A DNA stretch of 64,000 bases from Hufsiella arboris (GCF_009834875.1 NZ_WVHT01000009.1:62001-126000); one strand, 5' to 3'; positions 1-9,444 are shown, numbered from the stretch's first letter. The notes: generated from the letters alone by a model not told the origin. Numbers and translations: made by a program.

Positions 1-3000
1 AGAGGGAAAGCCTTCCTTGCTGTTGTTGGGCCAGCTCTTTAAAAAAGAACAGGGAGTCTGGCCAAATATCCTTAGCCAGTTGTCACTTTCCTGCACAAAG
101 GAGGAATTACTATTTACGCTGAATGATATTGGCCGGCAGATCGGCTCGCGCGTGCTGATCCTAATCGATGCGCTGAATGAGGGCGACGGCAAAGTAATAT
201 GGTCGGCGGAGCAAGCGGGCTTTTTGGAAGAGATAGGAAATTACCCTTATATCGGGGTTGTGCTGACGGTACGTTCGGTATACTGGAATGCGGTGGTGCC
301 GAAAACGGTTCAGTCCGATCCGAAGTTCACAAAAATTACTTATGAAGGGTTTAAGGGGAATGAGTATGCGGCTCTGCGTCTGTTTTGCGCCTATTACGGT
401 TTACAGCAACCTAACTTCCCTATCCTGGCGCCAGAATATGCCAACCCGCTGTTTTTGCAGTTGGTTTGCGAGGGCGTAAAAGCATCGCCAGACAAACAAT
501 TCCCGCAAGGTTTCCAGGGTTTCAGCCGCCTGTTCGGGTTCTACCTCCAGGCGGTCAACGAGAAGCTGAGTGCCAAACGAGAAGAGTATGCGTTGCGGAC
601 AAAGTTGGCGGAAGAAGCGATCATAGAGCTAGCCGATGCATCCTTTGCTAAAAGTTCTCGTTCGCTGTCGCTGGAAGCGGCGGTGGCTCTGTTCGATGAA
701 CGTTTCCCGAAGCACTTAAACCTGTTGAATGACCTGATTCAGGAGAATGTATTCATCCAGTCGCTCTGGCACAATTATGATACCAAGGCAGATGAAGACA
801 TCGTTTATTTTTCCTATGAGCGCTTCGGCGATTTCTTTATCGCCCGGGAGTTGCTGAAGGACTTTGAAACGGCGGAACAGTTACGCGCATCTTTCCAAGA
901 TGGGCAACGCCTTGGAGATCTGATAGCTGATCACTACCACGCGAACCATGGTATCCTGGAGGCGCTGGCGGTAATCTTGCCGGAAAAGTTCGGGTTGGAA
1001 ATCTTTGAAGTCTATGATTGGGCCTTTACTTCCGAGGACGAGAATATCCGCTGGAAGGCGTCGGAATGGATCAACCATTGGCTGCTGGGCAGCCTAAAGT
1101 GGCGCACCTCGCAAAGTATCCAAGATCCCAAGCTTGCGGATTGGTTCAATTCCGAACAGTTCACGGTCGATTTCGACCGCTTTCTCAACGCGATGTTAGA
1201 ACTAGTGCCGGTGGTGGGGCACCCTTATAACGGTGATCGTTTGCAGCGTTTTTTTATGCATAAAGACATGGCCGAAAGGGATAGTTTCTTGCAGCAGTTT
1301 CTTTATTATTATCAGGGTTACGATGAATATAAGAATCCTTTCCCGATACGTGGCCTGATCGAATGGGCTTGGCAACCGGGGATATCTGCCCGGATCGATG
1401 GAGAAACGGCTCGGCTGACCGGACAGTGCCTAGCCTGGGCGCTCTCGTCAACACACCGGAAACTGCGTGACCAAGCGACAAAGGCAATCGTGAATTTATT
1501 AGAGGAGCAGCCCGGAGCGTTGATTGCGGTGCTCAAAGCTTTTGAAAAAGTGGATGATGCGTATATCTCCGAGCGTTTGTATGCCGTAGCCTACGGCTGC
1601 GCTTTGCGGACGGGCGCTTCCAATGGGCTGCAAAGAATCGCGCAACATGTGTTTGATGTTTGTTTTGCGACCGGCGATCCGCCGCCACATTTGCTATTGC
1701 GGGATTATGCCAGGAATATCGTAGAGTATGCACTATACAAGGGTGTAACCATTCGCGGAGACATCGATCGGATCCGCCCGCCTTATCACAGCCCAATGCC
1801 GGAGATCTGGCCGAGCGAAGAAGATATCGCGGTCTACGAGATGGATTACAAGGCAGAAGGCTACAGGGAAAAATACGGGCATGCCTATAACCGGATTCAT
1901 CATTCGGTGATGGAATGGGATTTTAGCCGCTATACCATCAGTCATGCTTTTAGAGATTTTAGTCCTTTCAGTTTCCGCGTCGAGGAAGCGAAAAAGCAGT
2001 TTATGAAGGCGTTGAAGCCTAAAAAACGCGACTTAGTGCGTCTCTATATCATGTTGTATGAAGGGCTGGAGTTAGTAAAGCAAAAGGAAGCAGACGGGCG
2101 CATCTTTACAAAGCTGGCCGATGATAAGACGCTGCGTGAGTTTTATGAGGAACAACTAGTGGCAGCCAACCAATGGATGGAGATCAAACTGGACGAAGGC
2201 GAACGAAAACATGTACTCGAACAGCTGACCCCGCATTTGGATAATAAAGTACGGAGCAAGCATCACAGGCGTTATGCTTTTGATACGCAGCCGGTCAAAC
2301 GCTGGATCGTAAAGCGAGCCTTTAGCCTGGGTTATACGGCTGAATTGCATGGGCCGTATGATTCGCGGGTGGGAGACTTTAACAGCCGTTCGGAGAATAA
2401 GATCGAGCGCATCGGAAAGAAATACCAATGGATCGCTTTATACGAGATATTGGCATATACGACAGATAATTACCAGCTCCGCGAAGGTTATGGGGATGAT
2501 GAGTGCTATTCGTTCTACCAGGGCCCTTGGCAGAAATACCTGCGGGATGTGGATCCTGCTTTTACAACAAAGAACCCGGCTGAAGATGACGAGGAAGAAG
2601 ATCCGCTAGGTATTGTGCAACCTGAACAGCAATGGTGGACGCCTGAACCTTATACGTACTGGGACCAGCCAAATGCGGACTGGGCGGTCAATAAGCTGGA
2701 TCTGCCTGATCCTAAGCAAATCATCGCTCGCCGGGATGAGTTCGGGCAGGACTGGCTGTACCTGCACCTGAATTGTTATTATAAAGAACCCAAGCCGGTC
2801 GGTGCGGAAAAATATTACCGGTTGAAAAAGGATATCTGGTATGGTTTTCAGGCTTATCTGGTTAAAAAGAACACCAAATCTAAAATTCTGGGCTGGCTGG
2901 ATGGACAGAATTTCTTCGGCCGATGGATGCCGGAAAGCCATTCGCATTCCGGTCTTTTCAATCGGGAGAATTACTGGTCGCCAGCCTCGAAATATTATCA

Positions 3001-3430
3001 AGAGGAACAGCGGGTATGGCAACGGCTGGATGGTTCCCGGCACCATGTGATTGTAGCAACGGTGGATGCGGTTGGGGAATTGGCCGATGACAAGTCGGGA
3101 GCGCATTTTAGTTACCAGATGCCTTGCCAAACGATCTTTGAAGGCATGGAGCTGGCTTATGCCCCACAGGATGGGGACTTTACGAATGCGGCCAGGGAGC
3201 TGGTTGTGACCAACGCGAATCCCCGTGGCGTACTAGTGCGTAAAATGGAACTGATGGCGTTTTTGGAGAAAAGCGGGCTGGAGCTGGTCTGGACGCTGCT
3301 AGGAGAAAAAAATGTCTGGGGCAGCAATAGCAAAGCGGAGGATATCTACCAGAAGGTGTTAAGTGGGGTGTATACGCTGGACGCACAGGGAGCAGTAACA
3401 GGAGATTTTCATTTAATGGACCGGAGGTAA
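1..3430 (+). CDS. AVAST-like STAND NTPase, 5'-truncated by the window edge
   Basis: The reading frame is open to base 2, so the true start lies outside the window. The first in-frame alternative start (TTG at 17) only opens the visible part. A Walker B segment (ILIDALNEG, about residues 48-56 counted from that TTG) is followed by FLEEIGNYPYIGVVLTVRS, a sensor-like segment. This arrangement is what I remember from antiviral STAND NTPases of the Avs/AVAST group. The P-loop must lie upstream. About 1,000 further residues form a long C-terminal region, probably helical repeats, where Avs proteins recognise phage proteins. The stop is followed at once by the MBL-fold gene (GGAGG at 3423-3427 serves that gene), so the two form an operon. 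Base composition is visibly G+C richer than the rest of the element, which suggests separate acquisition. The family call is from memory; the exact Avs type is uncertain. Confidence 0.75.
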   Translation, partial: EGKPSLLLLGQLFKKEQGVWPNILSQLSLSCTKEELLFTLNDIGRQIGSRVLILIDALNEGDGKVIWSAEQAGFLEEIGNYPYIGVVLTVRSVYWNAVVPKTVQSDPKFTKITYEGFKGNEYAALRLFCAYYGLQQPNFPILAPEYANPLFLQLVCEGVKASPDKQFPQGFQGFSRLFGFYLQAVNEKLSAKREEYALRTKLAEEAIIELADASFAKSSRSLSLEAAVALFDERFPKHLNLLNDLIQENVFIQSLWHNYDTKADEDIVYFSYERFGDFFIARELLKDFETAEQLRASFQDGQRLGDLIADHYHANHGILEALAVILPEKFGLEIFEVYDWAFTSEDENIRWKASEWINHWLLGSLKWRTSQSIQDPKLADWFNSEQFTVDFDRFLNAMLELVPVVGHPYNGDRLQRFFMHKDMAERDSFLQQFLYYYQGYDEYKNPFPIRGLIEWAWQPGISARIDGETARLTGQCLAWALSSTHRKLRDQATKAIVNLLEEQPGALIAVLKAFEKVDDAYISERLYAVAYGCALRTGASNGLQRIAQHVFDVCFATGDPPPHLLLRDYARNIVEYALYKGVTIRGDIDRIRPPYHSPMPEIWPSEEDIAVYEMDYKAEGYREKYGHAYNRIHHSVMEWDFSRYTISHAFRDFSPFSFRVEEAKKQFMKALKPKKRDLVRLYIMLYEGLELVKQKEADGRIFTKLADDKTLREFYEEQLVAANQWMEIKLDEGERKHVLEQLTPHLDNKVRSKHHRRYAFDTQPVKRWIVKRAFSLGYTAELHGPYDSRVGDFNSRSENKIERIGKKYQWIALYEILAYTTDNYQLREGYGDDECYSFYQGPWQKYLRDVDPAFTTKNPAEDDEEEDPLGIVQPEQQWWTPEPYTYWDQPNADWAVNKLDLPDPKQIIARRDEFGQDWLYLHLNCYYKEPKPVGAEKYYRLKKDIWYGFQAYLVKKNTKSKILGWLDGQNFFGRWMPESHSHSGLFNRENYWSPASKYYQEEQRVWQRLDGSRHHVIVATVDAVGELADDKSGAHFSYQMPCQTIFEGMELAYAPQDGDFTNAARELVVTNANPRGVLVRKMELMAFLEKSGLELVWTLLGEKNVWGSNSKAEDIYQKVLSGVYTLDAQGAVTGDFHLMDRR

Positions 3431-3431
3431 G

Positions 3432-4523
3432 ATGGAACTTTGTTTTTTACAAGCCGAATGCGGGGATGCAGCGTATTTAGTTTACCAGGGCAATGACGGC
3501 AAGATGCACCACGTGTTGGTCGATTCGGGTTACGAGCGGACTTACCGGCATGTGCTTTCGGACGTCATCGACGCGGCGCCGACGATCGACCTTTGGGTAG
3601 TCTCGCATATCCACGATGACCATATCGGCGGCGCGATTGCATACGCGCGGGCCGTTCTGCGCGGCGAACTTGCGGACAAGGTCGGACAATGGTGCTATAA
3701 TCATCCGCGCCCGGGGGTGTTGGCATTGACTGGGGAGGGTGGGCCTGAGGTGAGCAAGGCGACGAGTATCGGGCAGGGCGATGAACTGACGGCCTTCTTG
3801 TCGAGCCGTAAAAAGTTACCACAGGCGGATGTGGTCAATACGCTGAAGGCTATGAACCTATATGGGCTACAGTTTCATTGGCTTTCACCTTCGCCGCGCA
3901 AACTGAAAAAGCTTCGGAATAAATATACAGATGCTTCCGTGCCATTGGAAAAAGACGAGTGGTCGAAGGTTAGCGCGGCGAATGCGGCTTCGGGAAATGA
4001 TTACTATCTTAAGATTGAAGACTTTGACCTTTCCGGCTGGAAGCAAGATACGAATATTGACAACGGCAGTTCGATGGCATTTTTAACAGACTTGAATGGC
4101 TTTCGGGTGCTGTGGCTGGCGGATGCACATCCCCGTGTGCTGGTCAAAGCGCTGAAAGATATGGGTCATACTCCGCTGAAACGATTGCGCTGCGACTATG
4201 TAAAGGTGACGCATCACGGCAGCAAGGGTAATAACAGTGATGCATTATATAGCCTAATCGATTGCAGACATTATGTGATCAGTGTTGATGGTGAGAACCG
4301 CCACTATTTGCCGTCTAAGGAAAGTATAGCCAGGATCCTGCGCAACGGGCAGCGGAATATTAAGGCGGACCGTTATCATTTTTATTTTACCTATGACAAC
4401 TCGACGCTGCGCCGCATCTTCCAAGTAGATGGTGCGGAAGGTCTGACGTTTTGGAATTTCGAGGTGAATTATATCCCACCGGGTAATAAATGGCTGCATT
4501 TTCCACGCCCTAACGCGGATTGA
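3432..4523 (+). CDS. MBL-fold (ComEC-like) metallo-hydrolase, partner of the STAND NTPase
   Basis: A 363-residue metallo-beta-lactamase-fold protein without signal peptide or membrane segment, so probably cytoplasmic. Metal-ligand motifs are visible: VDSG near residue 31, HIHDDH at 59-64, LADAH at 229-233 and HHGSKGN at 261-267. The layout resembles the MBL part of ComEC/Rec2. The start codon sits one base after the STAND stop, with a strong GGAGG at 3423-3427, unusual for this phylum and consistent with foreign origin. AVAST type I loci encode an MBL-fold subunit next to a STAND NTPase, so this is plausibly an Avs1a-like effector or accessory. Cleavage of nucleic acid or a nucleotide is an inference. 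A small-molecule hydrolase role cannot be excluded. Confidence 0.8.
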   Translation: MELCFLQAECGDAAYLVYQGNDGKMHHVLVDSGYERTYRHVLSDVIDAAPTIDLWVVSHIHDDHIGGAIAYARAVLRGELADKVGQWCYNHPRPGVLALTGEGGPEVSKATSIGQGDELTAFLSSRKKLPQADVVNTLKAMNLYGLQFHWLSPSPRKLKKLRNKYTDASVPLEKDEWSKVSAANAASGNDYYLKIEDFDLSGWKQDTNIDNGSSMAFLTDLNGFRVLWLADAHPRVLVKALKDMGHTPLKRLRCDYVKVTHHGSKGNNSDALYSLIDCRHYVISVDGENRHYLPSKESIARILRNGQRNIKADRYHFYFTYDNSTLRRIFQVDGAEGLTFWNFEVNYIPPGNKWLHFPRPNAD

Positions 4524-4907
4524 TAGGTAGTTCCTGCGTTTTTGTCTAAGATATATTTAATAACACCGATTGATATTAAAAAATTTTATACATCAACTTT
4601 CTCGGTGTAATTTGTCTCCCTGCATACACCTACCACATTACCGCTTAAACAACCGAAGCTCAAAACAGGAAAATTGTCAAGGGTCGCGGCGATAGCAGCG
4701 GTTTATTATACCCATGACTGTTTTCCTGTGTCGCTAACTTTGTGAATACGTTGTTTTTTTGGTGCGGCTGGAAGACAGGTGTGTATGAGGAACGAATACT
4801 TGCCTGTGTGCAGCGGCGAGGCTGGTTGCGAAATGGAACCCGGCGCGTAGCGCGTGGTGCAATGCAGCAGCTTGCCGCAGCGGTGTGGCCCGTCTATCAC
4901 GAAAGTA
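4524..4907. other. Intergenic stretch between defence genes and mobilization block
   Basis: 384 bases between convergent transcription units. I see no convincing gene. Two weak inverted repeats are present: ACACCGA near 4565 against TCGGTGT near 4610, and ACAGGAAAA near 4665 against TTTTCCTGT near 4727. Either could act as a terminator or be part of a mobilization site. The short open frames here have no recognisable domain. Confidence 0.4.
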
Positions 4908-5510
4908 TCACTTATTTGCCTTCACCTTTTCCAACTTACGTTTAGCTTCCTTTTGATCCTGTTCTGGCTGCGCTGCTACCACTTCTGCTGCAATAATGGC
5001 TTGCTGTTTAATCATTGCTTTTTCAGCTTTTTCAATAAACGCGTTCGGGTTTTCCGCTAACCTCATTTCAATGGTTTTAGACACTTTAGGGTACAGCGCT
5101 CTAACCAGCCAAAAGTTATAGGCTTCACTATTCAAACGATTATTTTGATGATTGAGGTACAAGGAAGTTCCCATAGCTACTGCGGTTAATACAAAACAAA
5201 CCACTATACCAATGATTAAACTTTTCGACCAGGTGCCGAAATGATGACTGTTTCTTACGCCGATAACTTTCGGAACCGCCGCCACAACGCCTTTTAGTTC
5301 ATCAATTTGCTGCCGGATCTTCTGATCATCATATCGTTTATTAGCCGTTTCAATCTGGGCGGCAATAGTTTCCAATGTACCGCAGTACTGGTTCAAGAAA
5401 TTCTTCAGAAACTCAGCTAAACCAGTTTCAATCACATTGATCCTACCGGCAATACCTTGGATCAGCTCTTCCATTATCGTTACTTTCTCTTCTAATTCTT
5501 CATTTTGCAT
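4908..5510 (-). CDS. Coiled-coil single-pass membrane protein of the mobilization block
   Basis: A 200-residue protein of unknown function. Residues 1-80 are acidic and likely helical or coiled coil (MQNEELEEKV...). One membrane segment spans about residues 97-119, and residues 150-200 are rich in Lys, Glu and Ala and again look coiled coil. It lies 39 bases downstream of the relaxase gene on the same strand, so it is probably co-transcribed. Small membrane coiled-coil proteins often follow relaxase genes in Bacteroidota mobilizable elements. A role in relaxosome-to-membrane docking is possible but not shown. I do not recognise a named family. Confidence 0.7.
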   Translation of the reverse strand: MQNEELEEKVTIMEELIQGIAGRINVIETGLAEFLKNFLNQYCGTLETIAAQIETANKRYDDQKIRQQIDELKGVVAAVPKVIGVRNSHHFGTWSKSLIIGIVVCFVLTAVAMGTSLYLNHQNNRLNSEAYNFWLVRALYPKVSKTIEMRLAENPNAFIEKAEKAMIKQQAIIAAEVVAAQPEQDQKEAKRKLEKVKANK

Positions 5511-5549
5511 GACGTGTAATTTTAAGATTGCATGTATTAATTATTTAAT

Positions 5550-6530
5550 CTATCTGCTTATGCTTTGTGAATGAGACTGCTCTTCTTGGTGTTTCTTTCG
5601 TTTCCTACGAGCGATAACTGCATCACCTACTGGATCGGGCGATCCCGCTGCAAATTGCGGCTCCAGCAATATTTCCAATATGCCTTTACCGCCGTCAGGA
5701 CTGTGCTGGTAATCAGTCTGAACGCTCTGCCGGATGACTTCTCTTAATTGGCTGGCTAGTGTCGGCTGGTTTGCTTCCCTTGCTGCATGGTACTGCTGAA
5801 CCTGCTGATTCCGGTTTAATCTCGCATCTATGTTGGCAAAGCTTAAACTCCGGTCAATAGCAGATCCTTTCATTTTGAAATCACTTCTTTCAAAAGAAAT
5901 GCCCTGTACTTCGCTGGTACCGCTACGAAATTTATAAGCAATGGTAATTCCCTTCCTGGCAAGTCCGGCTTCCAGCTCTTTCCAATTGGCGGCTGTTTTC
6001 ATTCCCGCTTTGATGGCATCATGCAATTCATACCTGATTTTGTCTTTTCCTTTCAGTGCCTGGCGGTTCACCAGATCTTTACCCTGGCTCAAATGATAGC
6101 CATACTGCAGGGTAATCTCCTTACAAGCTTTGACATTCCTGACAAAGTTACTTTTGTCGCTAATAGTCTTTCCATTATTGTCAACCCGATTGTAGATCAA
6201 GTGGAGGTGCGGATGAGCGCGGTCGCTGTGACGAACCACTATGTACTGGGTGTTATGAATGCCCACCTTTTCCATGTACTCTTTTGCTCGTTCCACCATG
6301 ATCTCATCGCTTAATTTGAGCAAATCTTCTTTGCTCCAGCTTAATACCAGGTGCCCAACCGCCTTGCCAAGTTCCGGCCTCATCCTCCGTTGAAGATTAA
6401 AATCCTGGATAATAGCTCCGGCGTTTTGCATACGTACGCCCTTGACGGACAAAATCTTTGCCTCCGGTTTATTGACCACGTATCGGACACAGCCCCCAAA
6501 GCTCCTACCGGTAATCGGCTTACCCATCAT
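5550..6530 (-). CDS. Relaxase/mobilization nuclease (MobA-like, HUH type)
   Basis: 326 residues. The protein starts with the MGKPITGRSFGG type N terminus of Bacteroidota relaxases. It has an HUH-like histidine cluster HPHLH at residues 106-110, an upstream His101, and the following LIYNRVDNNG segment typical of these nucleases. The catalytic Tyr cannot be fixed by eye; Tyr18 and Tyr96 are candidates. Its role would be to nick oriT and pilot the transferred strand. The gene overlaps the preceding MobC-like gene by 11 bases, which implies coupled translation. No conjugation machinery is visible, so the element should be mobilizable with a helper rather than self-transmissible, unless tra genes lie left of the window. 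An ATG one codon downstream is an equally good start. Confidence 0.88.
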   Translation of the reverse strand: MMGKPITGRSFGGCVRYVVNKPEAKILSVKGVRMQNAGAIIQDFNLQRRMRPELGKAVGHLVLSWSKEDLLKLSDEIMVERAKEYMEKVGIHNTQYIVVRHSDRAHPHLHLIYNRVDNNGKTISDKSNFVRNVKACKEITLQYGYHLSQGKDLVNRQALKGKDKIRYELHDAIKAGMKTAANWKELEAGLARKGITIAYKFRSGTSEVQGISFERSDFKMKGSAIDRSLSFANIDARLNRNQQVQQYHAAREANQPTLASQLREVIRQSVQTDYQHSPDGGKGILEILLEPQFAAGSPDPVGDAVIARRKRKKHQEEQSHSQSISR

Positions 6531-6894
6531 AATCGCTGAGCTTAGTTAATAGTTCTTCTACCTGTTTAAGAATGGAGCGGCATTTCAAAGCAAGCGTAAA
6601 TAGACCTGCAACATGTGCCTGGTGCGTTAATTGGTTAAGATTATTAGCCAACCCAGCCAACATCCTGAACCAACCGCTTTCCTCGCTGGTGAAACGCGGG
6701 AAAACCCTGGCACTTTTAGCAGCTCTGCGGAACCACTCACTTGGTTTCAGTCCTGCATTTTTTGCACGGCTCTCGATCAACAATCTTTCTGTCGGCGTTA
6801 AACGCACCATCAAAATAGTACTCCGGCTAATCTTTTTCTTCGGTCTGCCAGGCGTCCGTCTTTTCCGTAAATTGTTATTTTCATTGGCAGTCAT
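6520..6894 (-). CDS. MobC-like relaxosome accessory protein
   Basis: About 124 residues from the ATG at 6894. The frame stays open upstream to 7002, but the 6894 start has an AAGGAT sequence about 7 bases upstream and gives the expected N terminus, a basic tail (RKRRTPGRPKKK) before the fold. The core has the pattern of MobC/ribbon-helix-helix proteins: VRLTPTERLLIESRAKNAG, then PSEWFRRAA, then a helical C-terminal half. Such proteins bind oriT and help the relaxase open the DNA. Overlap with the relaxase gene supports the assignment. Confidence 0.8.
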   Translation of the reverse strand: MTANENNNLRKRRTPGRPKKKISRSTILMVRLTPTERLLIESRAKNAGLKPSEWFRRAAKSARVFPRFTSEESGWFRMLAGLANNLNQLTHQAHVAGLFTLALKCRSILKQVEELLTKLSDYDG

Positions 6895-7052
6895 GCATTC
6901 ATCCTTTTGATTCTTAAAATTGACCAACGGGAGCGAGTTCCGGATCGCTCGTAAGGGAGTATCCGGGTTTTTGTATAGCAAAAACATTAACTTGCTCCTC
7001 ACAAGCGCAAAAAAATCGTGCGTTTAGCGTTTGCGAAGAAAACATGCCTTTA
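6895..7052 (-). other. Candidate oriT region upstream of mobC/mobA
   Basis: The leader of the mob genes holds a perfect inverted repeat, GTTTTTG (6967-6973) and CAAAAAC (6979-6985), with a 5-base spacer. A short CTTG/CAAG repeat follows around 6991-7005. Origins of transfer commonly sit just upstream of relaxosome genes and carry such repeats beside the nick site. No nick sequence could be recognised, so this is a positional inference only. Confidence 0.3.
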
Positions 7053-7937
7053 TCATAGTCCTAAGCGTCGGCTTTGACTGGTCAAAGTAGCTTTCAAGTA
7101 CTCATTGATATCGTTAAACTCCTTATAGAATTCTCCTTTGCTTATTCCATTTATTCCTGATTCCTTTAGCTTGGCAGCAGCATTTACTCCTGCCTGATCA
7201 TTATTTAAATACAGGAATACATTCTGATGATTCTTTAACAGATCTACGCTTCGTTGAAGCAAACTCACAGAATTCAGGACCAGGAAATTTGCTTGGGGTT
7301 GCCTGTGTTCCTTAAGTTCTAACAGAGACAGGAAATCGACAAAACCCTCAAAAAGGCAAACGGATTGCGAATCGTTATCCAGGAAAGTTACATCCTTTGG
7401 TGAAGAGGAGCCTTTGAACCAGCGATTGCGCAGTTCATAACCGCCCGAACGATTGAGAAAGCCGATGGCATAATAATTTTTATTAGCCATGCTAAAACCT
7501 ATCTGCTTACAATATCTATTTGCTGTTTGCAAGCTAATTTCTCTTTCACAAAGGTAGCCGGTCAAAGCAAGGCTATGGATTGGACCAACCTCCTTGATAA
7601 TAATCTTCGACTCTGCAGGTTTATTTTGACCTATATCCGTGTGGGGCCGGTAAAAAGAAAGGCCGGCGTTTCCAGAAGTTAATTTTTGCAACAGTTCCGA
7701 AACCGAACAATTGTGCAGGCGTATTCCCAGATCTATTATCGATCCGCCTTCACCGGTACCATGATCATACCAGGCATTTAACTTCGTGCTTACTTTGAAG
7801 GAGGGGTGCTTTTCGTCCCGCAAGGGCGACAGATACCAAAGGTCAGTACCTTTTGAGTAGACCGGGTTAATACCCATTTGGCTCAGGTATTCATTTATTG
7901 GGATCTGCTTTGCTTCATTGCAATTCAAGATTTTCAT
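7053..7937 (-). CDS. CHC2-Toprim primase-like protein of the mobile element
   Basis: 294 residues. The N-terminal part has the segment WYLSPLRDEKHPSFKV and WYDHGTGEGGSIIDL, the pattern of CHC2-type primase zinc-domain relatives in Bacteroidota mobile elements, though classical zinc cysteines are not evident. The second half looks like Toprim: LFEGFVDFLSLL supplies the Glu motif and LYLNNDQAG the Asp-bearing motif in which one Asp is replaced. It probably primes complementary-strand synthesis of the excised or transferred element. It lies between mobC and the excisionase-like gene on the same strand. Confidence 0.8.
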   Translation of the reverse strand: MKILNCNEAKQIPINEYLSQMGINPVYSKGTDLWYLSPLRDEKHPSFKVSTKLNAWYDHGTGEGGSIIDLGIRLHNCSVSELLQKLTSGNAGLSFYRPHTDIGQNKPAESKIIIKEVGPIHSLALTGYLCEREISLQTANRYCKQIGFSMANKNYYAIGFLNRSGGYELRNRWFKGSSSPKDVTFLDNDSQSVCLFEGFVDFLSLLELKEHRQPQANFLVLNSVSLLQRSVDLLKNHQNVFLYLNNDQAGVNAAAKLKESGINGISKGEFYKEFNDINEYLKATLTSQSRRLGL

Positions 7938-7961
7938 TGGATCGGGTGAGTTTGAATAGGT

Positions 7962-8246
7962 TTATTTATCAACAGCCTGGTGACCACTACTTATCCAATC
8001 CAATAATTTTTTACGTGAGAAAAGGAGCTTACCTTCTACTTTACAAAACGGGATCTTTCTTCTTTTCACCAGCCCGTATAAGGAAGTGATCTCATACTTT
8101 ATCAAGACTGCAGCTTCTTTGGTATCCAGTAACGTATCGCCTTCATCCGCTGCTGAAGTTTTGCCTTTTATAGCTTCTTTAATAGAAGACTCAATCAGCT
8201 CCTGGAGCTCTTGTGTCGATAGTGTGGTAACAAACGTTGCGTTCAT
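7962..8246 (-). CDS. Excisionase-family / helix-turn-helix DNA-binding protein
   Basis: About 94 residues from the ATG at 8246. The frame extends to 8291, but the added residues are hydrophobic and atypical. The C-terminal half reads as a MerR/excisionase-type winged helix: LLDTKEAAVLIKYE, SLYGLVKRRKIPFCKVEGKLLFSRKKLLDWI. Proteins of this size next to a primase gene in Bacteroidota elements act as recombination directionality factors or regulators of excision. The gene is co-directional with the primase, 24 bases upstream of it. Confidence 0.8.
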   Translation of the reverse strand: MNATFVTTLSTQELQELIESSIKEAIKGKTSAADEGDTLLDTKEAAVLIKYEITSLYGLVKRRKIPFCKVEGKLLFSRKKLLDWISSGHQAVDK

Positions 8247-8316
8247 AAATAAAAAAATTGATGAACACAAAAGAGTATGAAAATAACTCAACGTTAGTGA
8301 ACGAAGTTCAACGTCG

Positions 8317-9444
8317 TTAGGGTCTGAGTATATAGGTGGGGACTTTCCTTAAGACCTCATAGGCTTTTTTGGCATACGTTCCGCTACTTTTACGTACAAA
8401 GTCAATAGCGGAATCTTTCTTCTTGGTAATATTGCTTTGAATATCGCCAACAGATTCGATGGTGTCAAAAGGCGAGAAATTTGATTTGAGCAATTCGCAG
8501 TATCTTGCCAGCTGTACTTTCAAATATATCCTGTTCAGTTTATAGGTGGCATGCATCAGCAAGCATAAGAGATTCTGATAACCTGGTGCCATTTCATAAT
8601 AATATGATTCATTGCCAGACCAAATTTGCGCCCGACCCTCCGATTTGAAAAGCCCGCCCAGCAGATCTTTGATCTCATCTTCACTACCAAAAATCTGTGG
8701 AACTTGCATTAACTGACAAAGCTCTTGATCCAGCAAAGCGCACCAAAGATCGAATATCTCGGGTGCTGGGTATCTTAAAGGAATACGTACCGGGGAATCA
8801 ATAGGTTCTGTTTCCGATGGTACGGATTCCGGCTCGTACTCGCGTTCTACAGGTACTTTAGATTTCGATTCCGGCTCAGAAATGTTAAAGACCGGCGGCA
8901 CCTGTTCTTTTTCATTTAGGTCTTTGAGGTTGCTGTATTCCTGGAAACCTTTGACCAGTGATCCCTGGATGTAGCCCAATGCATATAACACTTCAGGAAT
9001 GGCAAAGCCTTCAAAGTACAGGTTAGTGTGGCAATAAATAATAAAATCCCGGAGGGCCTGTCTTTTTTGCTTCAGATCCAGTGACAAAAAAGTCTGACCG
9101 ATCTCTTTGTAAAAGTGTGTCAAGCCCTCAGAATAACCATCGTAAAACAACCCTGCCAATTCTTTTGTATAAGTTTCTTCGATTGGCTTAATGTTATTAA
9201 CCAGTATTTTGCAATCCCTTGACCGTGCGTTCTTAAAGAGCTTCAACAGATTGGATTCACTCACGTAAAACGAACGCCCCTCATTCAGTTCGATCTCCTC
9301 AAAAGGAAAGCTGCGATTGAAGTTGAATTCAAAATCGTCAGGCTCAAACAACCCGTGAGTTGATTCCAGAAAAGGGTATTTGCCGTGGTTATCCGTATTA
9401 ATACCAGTGGTTGGGTGAAATGATTTTAGGTCTAAGAAATACAT
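8317..9444 (-). CDS. Conserved mobile-element protein of unknown function
   Basis: 375 residues, no signal peptide or membrane segment. The middle (about residues 190-220) is a low-complexity Pro/Glu/Ser linker (EREYEPESVPSETEP) that separates two domains. The C-terminal part (LLCLLMHATYKLNRIYLKVQLARYCELL) resembles uncharacterised proteins that I recall next to excisionase-like genes in Bacteroidota elements. I considered RteC and do not see its conserved features. Position at the head of the minus-strand block, co-directional with the excisionase and primase, suggests a role in element regulation or maintenance. Confidence 0.65.
   Translation of the reverse strand: MYFLDLKSFHPTTGINTDNHGKYPFLESTHGLFEPDDFEFNFNRSFPFEEIELNEGRSFYVSESNLLKLFKNARSRDCKILVNNIKPIEETYTKELAGLFYDGYSEGLTHFYKEIGQTFLSLDLKQKRQALRDFIIYCHTNLYFEGFAIPEVLYALGYIQGSLVKGFQEYSNLKDLNEKEQVPPVFNISEPESKSKVPVEREYEPESVPSETEPIDSPVRIPLRYPAPEIFDLWCALLDQELCQLMQVPQIFGSEDEIKDLLGGLFKSEGRAQIWSGNESYYYEMAPGYQNLLCLLMHATYKLNRIYLKVQLARYCELLKSNFSPFDTIESVGDIQSNITKKKDSAIDFVRKSSGTYAKKAYEVLRKVPTYILRP

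Noticed and set aside
2-30. EGKPSLLLL at the window edge as a Walker A motif
   Set aside because: A P-loop needs GxxxxGK[S/T]; here Pro follows Lys. In Avs-like proteins a similar segment (GQPAVLLLGQ-like, from memory) lies after the P-loop, so the motif should be further upstream.
2606-3130. A 174-codon minus-strand frame opposite the STAND gene
   Set aside because: It overlaps a clearly coding plus-strand frame entirely, and its product has no recognisable domain.
4706-4945. Short frames between the MBL gene and the mobilization block
   Set aside because: No domain, no start context, and they overlap on opposite strands.
8317-9444. RteC-family regulator
   Set aside because: The conserved RteC segments that I know are absent; size and position alone do not support it.
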